In this document: positions 33,008 to 35,643 of the stretch, one piece after another
Position numbering within the stretch: position 1 is the stretch's first letter
Layout: each line of letters begins with the position of its first letter
The notes under the pieces: model-generated
The model's database searches: none
What the model was told of the DNA's origin: nothing
What the model saw: only the letters and a program-made list of their open reading frames with translations
Made by a program: the position numbers and the translations under genes
Assembly: GCF_000698595.1 (NCBI RefSeq)
Contig: NZ_JFHC01000075.1
Span: 1 to 35,643 of the forward strand
DNA from: Caballeronia glathei
GTDB lineage: Bacteria; Pseudomonadota; Gammaproteobacteria; Burkholderiales; Burkholderiaceae
Direction: 5' to 3'
DNA length: 35,643 nucleotides

Positions 33008-35233
33008 TCAGTGCGTCGCGTCGGTGTCGGGCGGGTGGCGCGGCGTCATCGTGCCCGGATCGGGCGGCAGGGCGGTCAGAAGCCGCGGGCCCTGATGCGC
33101 CCCGGCCATCCAGACGGCCTGCCAGTCGGCGTCGCCGGTCGGCTGGGCGAGCATGACGACGACGCTGTGCGCCGCCACCGCAATCTCGCTGCCGACGAGC
33201 GGGCGCCGGGGCACTTCCGGCGCCGCGCTATCCAGGAGCACGTTCCATTCCAAGTGCGGCGCGGGCGGCGCGAAATCGAGCGGCTGCGACGAGCCGTTGA
33301 ACATCATCAGGATCACGTCCGTCTCGCCGGTCAGGCCCGGCCCCGCGCGGCGCAGCGTGAGCGCGCGGCCTTCCGGGTCCTGCCATGCCTCGATCGCGAG
33401 CGCCGTGCCGCGCTCGTCGAACCAGCTTACGTCGTAAAGGCCCGGCAGCACCTCGCGATCGCCGTACAGGAAGCGCGTTTCGCGCAGCACCGGGTAGTTC
33501 TTGCGCAGTGCAACGACGCGCGCCACGTATTCCGTCAGCGCGCGGCCGCGCGGCGAGTTCGCCTGGTCCCAGTCGATCCACGAGATCTCGTTGTCCTGGC
33601 AGTACGCGTTGTTGTTGCCGCGCTGCGTGCGGCCGAACTCGTCGCCGCCGAGCAGCATCGGCGTGCCGAGCGACAGCAGCGTCGTCGCGATCATCGCGCG
33701 TGCGACGCGCTCGCGCGTCCCGACGATCGCGGGGTCGGCGGCTGGCCCTTCCACCCCCCAGTTTGCGCTGCAATTCTCGTTGTGTCCGTCGTTGTTGCCT
33801 TCCTGATTCGCCTCGTTGTGCTTGTGCTCGTAGGCGGTCACGTCCGCGAGCGTGAACCCGTCGTGCGACGCCACGAAATTGACCGACGCCCAGGGCTTCC
33901 GAAAGCGCCGGTTGAACAGTTCCGCCGACCCCGTGAGCCGCGCGGCCAGATCGGGACGCATGCCCGCGTCGCCGCGCCAGAAGCGGCGCACCCCGTCGCG
34001 GTACTTGTCGTTCCACTCCGCGAAACCCGGCGGATGATTGCCCACCTGATAGCCGTCCGGGCCGATGTCCCACGGCTCGGAGATGAGCTTGCGGGTGGAG
34101 AGGACCGGGTCCTGGCGGATGGCGTCGAAGAAGCCGGAACCGGGGTCGAATCCGTGGCCTTCGCGCCCGAGCGTCACGCCGAGATCGAAACGGAAGCCGT
34201 CGACGTTGTAGGCCGTGCACCAGTAGCGCAGCGAATCCATGACCATTTGCAGCACGCGCGGATGCGACAGGTTCACCGTGTTGCCGCAGCCGGTTTCGTT
34301 GATGTAGTGGCGCTCGTCGCCGGGGATCAGGCGGTAGTAGCTCGCGTTGTCGAGCCCGCGCCACGACACCGTCGGGCCGAGTTCGTTGCCTTCGCAGGTG
34401 TGGTTGTAGACCACGTCGAGGATCACTTCGATGCCTGCCGCGTGCAGTTGCCGCACGGCGATGCGCATTTCGTTCAGCCGGTGGGTGGAGAGATACGACG
34501 GGTCGGGCGCGAAGAACGCCGCCGTGTTGTAGCCCCAGTAATTGCGCAGGCCCCGCTCGACGAGAAAGCGGTCGTTCAGGAACGCGTGCACCGGCAGGAA
34601 TTCGACGGCGGTGATGCCGAGTTTTTGCAGATGCTCGATGAACCACGGCGAGGACAGTGCCGCGAACGAGCCGCGCTCGTGCTGGCGGATGTCGTTGCGC
34701 AGCATCGAGGTGCCGCGCACGTGGGTTTCGTAGAGGATGGTTTCGCCCCAGGGCGTGTCGGGGCGCACGTCGCGGGACCAGTCGAAGGCGTCGTCGGTGA
34801 CGATGCATTTGGGCATTGCGGGGGCGGAGTCGCGCCGGTCCATCGACATGTCGAGCCGGTTCGAATGCACGCGATAGCCGAAGAGCGCGTCCGACCATCG
34901 CCACGGGCCGACGAGTTTTTTCGCGTAGGGGTCGAGCAACAGCTTGTGCGGGTTGAAGCGGTGTCCCTGATGCGGCTGATAGGGGCCGTGCGCGCGAAAG
35001 CCGTAGACGGTGCCGGGATGCGCGCCCGGCAGGTAGCCGTGCCAGATTTCGTCGGTGCATTCCGGCAGGTCGAAGCGCATGAGCTCCTTGCGGCCGGTGC
35101 TGTCGAAGAGGCACACCTCGATGCGGTGGGCATTTGTCGAGAACACTGCGAAGTTGACACCCAGTCCATCCCAGTTGGCTCCGAGCGGGTAGGGCGCGCC
35201 CGGGAGCAACTTTTCGGGAAGTGCATTTGCCAT
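33008..35233 (-). CDS. glgX: Glycogen debranching enzyme (isoamylase type)
   Basis: GH13 enzyme that removes alpha-1,6 branches from glycogen or limit dextrins, feeding linear maltodextrins to the downstream genes. The 741 residues are somewhat longer than E. coli GlgX (657). A CBM48 N-terminus (PYPLGANWDGLGVNFAVFSTNAHRIEVCLFD) precedes the barrel with nucleophile Asp350 in NVDGFRFDLGVTLGRE, acid Glu386 in LISEPWDIGPDGYQVG and the Asp of ASHDGFTLADV near 458. AAGGG lies nine bases before the ATG. First gene of the - strand operon glgX-treZ-malQ-treY; its promoter should lie at about 35240-35340. Confidence 0.95.
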   Translation of the reverse strand: MANALPEKLLPGAPYPLGANWDGLGVNFAVFSTNAHRIEVCLFDSTGRKELMRFDLPECTDEIWHGYLPGAHPGTVYGFRAHGPYQPHQGHRFNPHKLLLDPYAKKLVGPWRWSDALFGYRVHSNRLDMSMDRRDSAPAMPKCIVTDDAFDWSRDVRPDTPWGETILYETHVRGTSMLRNDIRQHERGSFAALSSPWFIEHLQKLGITAVEFLPVHAFLNDRFLVERGLRNYWGYNTAAFFAPDPSYLSTHRLNEMRIAVRQLHAAGIEVILDVVYNHTCEGNELGPTVSWRGLDNASYYRLIPGDERHYINETGCGNTVNLSHPRVLQMVMDSLRYWCTAYNVDGFRFDLGVTLGREGHGFDPGSGFFDAIRQDPVLSTRKLISEPWDIGPDGYQVGNHPPGFAEWNDKYRDGVRRFWRGDAGMRPDLAARLTGSAELFNRRFRKPWASVNFVASHDGFTLADVTAYEHKHNEANQEGNNDGHNENCSANWGVEGPAADPAIVGTRERVARAMIATTLLSLGTPMLLGGDEFGRTQRGNNNAYCQDNEISWIDWDQANSPRGRALTEYVARVVALRKNYPVLRETRFLYGDREVLPGLYDVSWFDERGTALAIEAWQDPEGRALTLRRAGPGLTGETDVILMMFNGSSQPLDFAPPAPHLEWNVLLDSAAPEVPRRPLVGSEIAVAAHSVVVMLAQPTGDADWQAVWMAGAHQGPRLLTALPPDPGTMTPRHPPDTDATH

Positions 35234-35643
35234 TTTTTCGAGCCCTTATTTTTGCCACTGGCGCGTGTTTTGGCGCTGGCGCTTGGGTTCCTGTTTACAC
35301 CGTTTGATGCGCTCGTGCTTCCATGAAACTTGCTTTGATATTGGTTTATTAGCTTCGCCCCTGTGCGGGGCGGCAGTCACTTTCTTTGCTGCTGCAAAGA
35401 AAGTAACCAAAGAAAGCAGCTATTAGCTCAGCGGTGTTAGGAGGGAAATCGCATTGATTCATTCCGAATGGCCCGACCGTCGGAGTGTCCACATCTGTGC
35501 GTTGGGCGGCTTGGTACGCGGACCCACTGCGCCCTCGCAACTCCAAAGTTCGTGGTAAGGCAATCATCCCTCCGTCCTCGCTTCGCTCCGACGCCCGGTG
35601 CGCCACAACCACTCGCTTCGTTTCATTCCTGCGTGTACCTACG
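35234..35643. other. Intergenic region at the right edge
   Basis: No convincing gene. A - strand open frame of 87 codons (35349-35612) reads straight through the repeat at 35357-35420, starts without a clear ribosome site and shows no domain; I treat it as non-coding. The part next to glgX (35234-35340) is T-rich on the + strand and should contain the glgX promoter, though no convincing -35/-10 pair was found. Confidence 0.6.
35357..35420. repeat. Palindromic intergenic repeat of Burkholderiaceae type
   Basis: CCCC-TGTG-CGGGG (about 35358-35371) is followed by the perfect inverted repeat ACTTTCTTTGC / GCAAAGAAAGT (35379-35389 with 35394-35404, 4-base loop TGCT) and a third partial copy CCAAAGAAAGC (35407-35417). 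From memory this CTTTCTTTGC...GCAAAGAAAG element recurs in intergenic DNA of Burkholderia and relatives. Only one copy is in this window. Confidence 0.7.

Noticed and set aside
35349..35612. 87-codon - strand ORF at the right edge
   Set aside because: It translates through the palindromic repeat, has no domain and no clear ribosome site; treated as a repeat artefact.

Overview
The window is GC-rich, gene-dense chromosomal DNA of a Burkholderiaceae beta-proteobacterium, most likely Paraburkholderia, Caballeronia or a close relative. The evidence is the protein sequences, an entericidin-like lipoprotein inside the leuCDB operon, an orphan DNA methyltransferase between trpB and trpA, and a Burkholderia-type intergenic repeat at the right end. 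The genus call is inference from family resemblance; no search was run. I saw no phage, insertion sequence, CRISPR array, tRNA or rRNA.

Region 1 (1-7.0 kb, + strand) holds the end of sdhB, then sdhE, gltA with a clear terminator, leuC, the entericidin gene, leuD, leuB and asd with its own terminator. It joins the TCA cycle to leucine and aspartate-family amino acid synthesis. Region 2 (7.1-14.6 kb, + strand) is fimV, truA, trpF, trpB, the methyltransferase, trpA and accD, closed by a hairpin terminator. Region 3 (14.7-20.7 kb, + strand) is folC, dedD (SPOR), cvpA, purF, then a SAM-II type riboswitch with a terminator in front of metZ. The backbone leuCDB-asd-fimV-truA-trpF-accD-folC-dedD-cvpA-purF-metZ is a long-conserved order also known from Pseudomonas. 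The entericidin gene and the trpB-methyltransferase-trpA block are additions to that backbone.

Region 4 (20.7-25.8 kb) is mixed: on the - strand an AraC-family regulator behind a small FKBP prolyl isomerase; on the + strand a histidine-kinase-like protein with a badly eroded ATPase domain and a CNNM/CBS (HlyC/CorC family) membrane protein; and a - strand DnaJ-domain protein.

Region 5 (25.9-35.2 kb, - strand) is a maltodextrin/trehalose operon: glgX, treZ, malQ, treY. GlgX debranches glycogen, MalQ re-sorts chain lengths, TreY makes the terminal trehalosyl unit and TreZ releases trehalose. The three tre/mal genes are coupled by 4-base stop/start overlaps. The last 400 bases contain no convincing gene and carry a palindromic multicopy-type repeat.

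Most of the window is ordinary core metabolism. The items most worth a second look are the SAM-II riboswitch with terminator before metZ, an Ile/Thr/Lys-rich small ORF plus hairpin before asd, the kinase-like protein lacking ATP-binding boxes, the methyltransferase in the trp cluster with three 23-bp repeats behind it, and a perfect 18-bp hairpin after treY.
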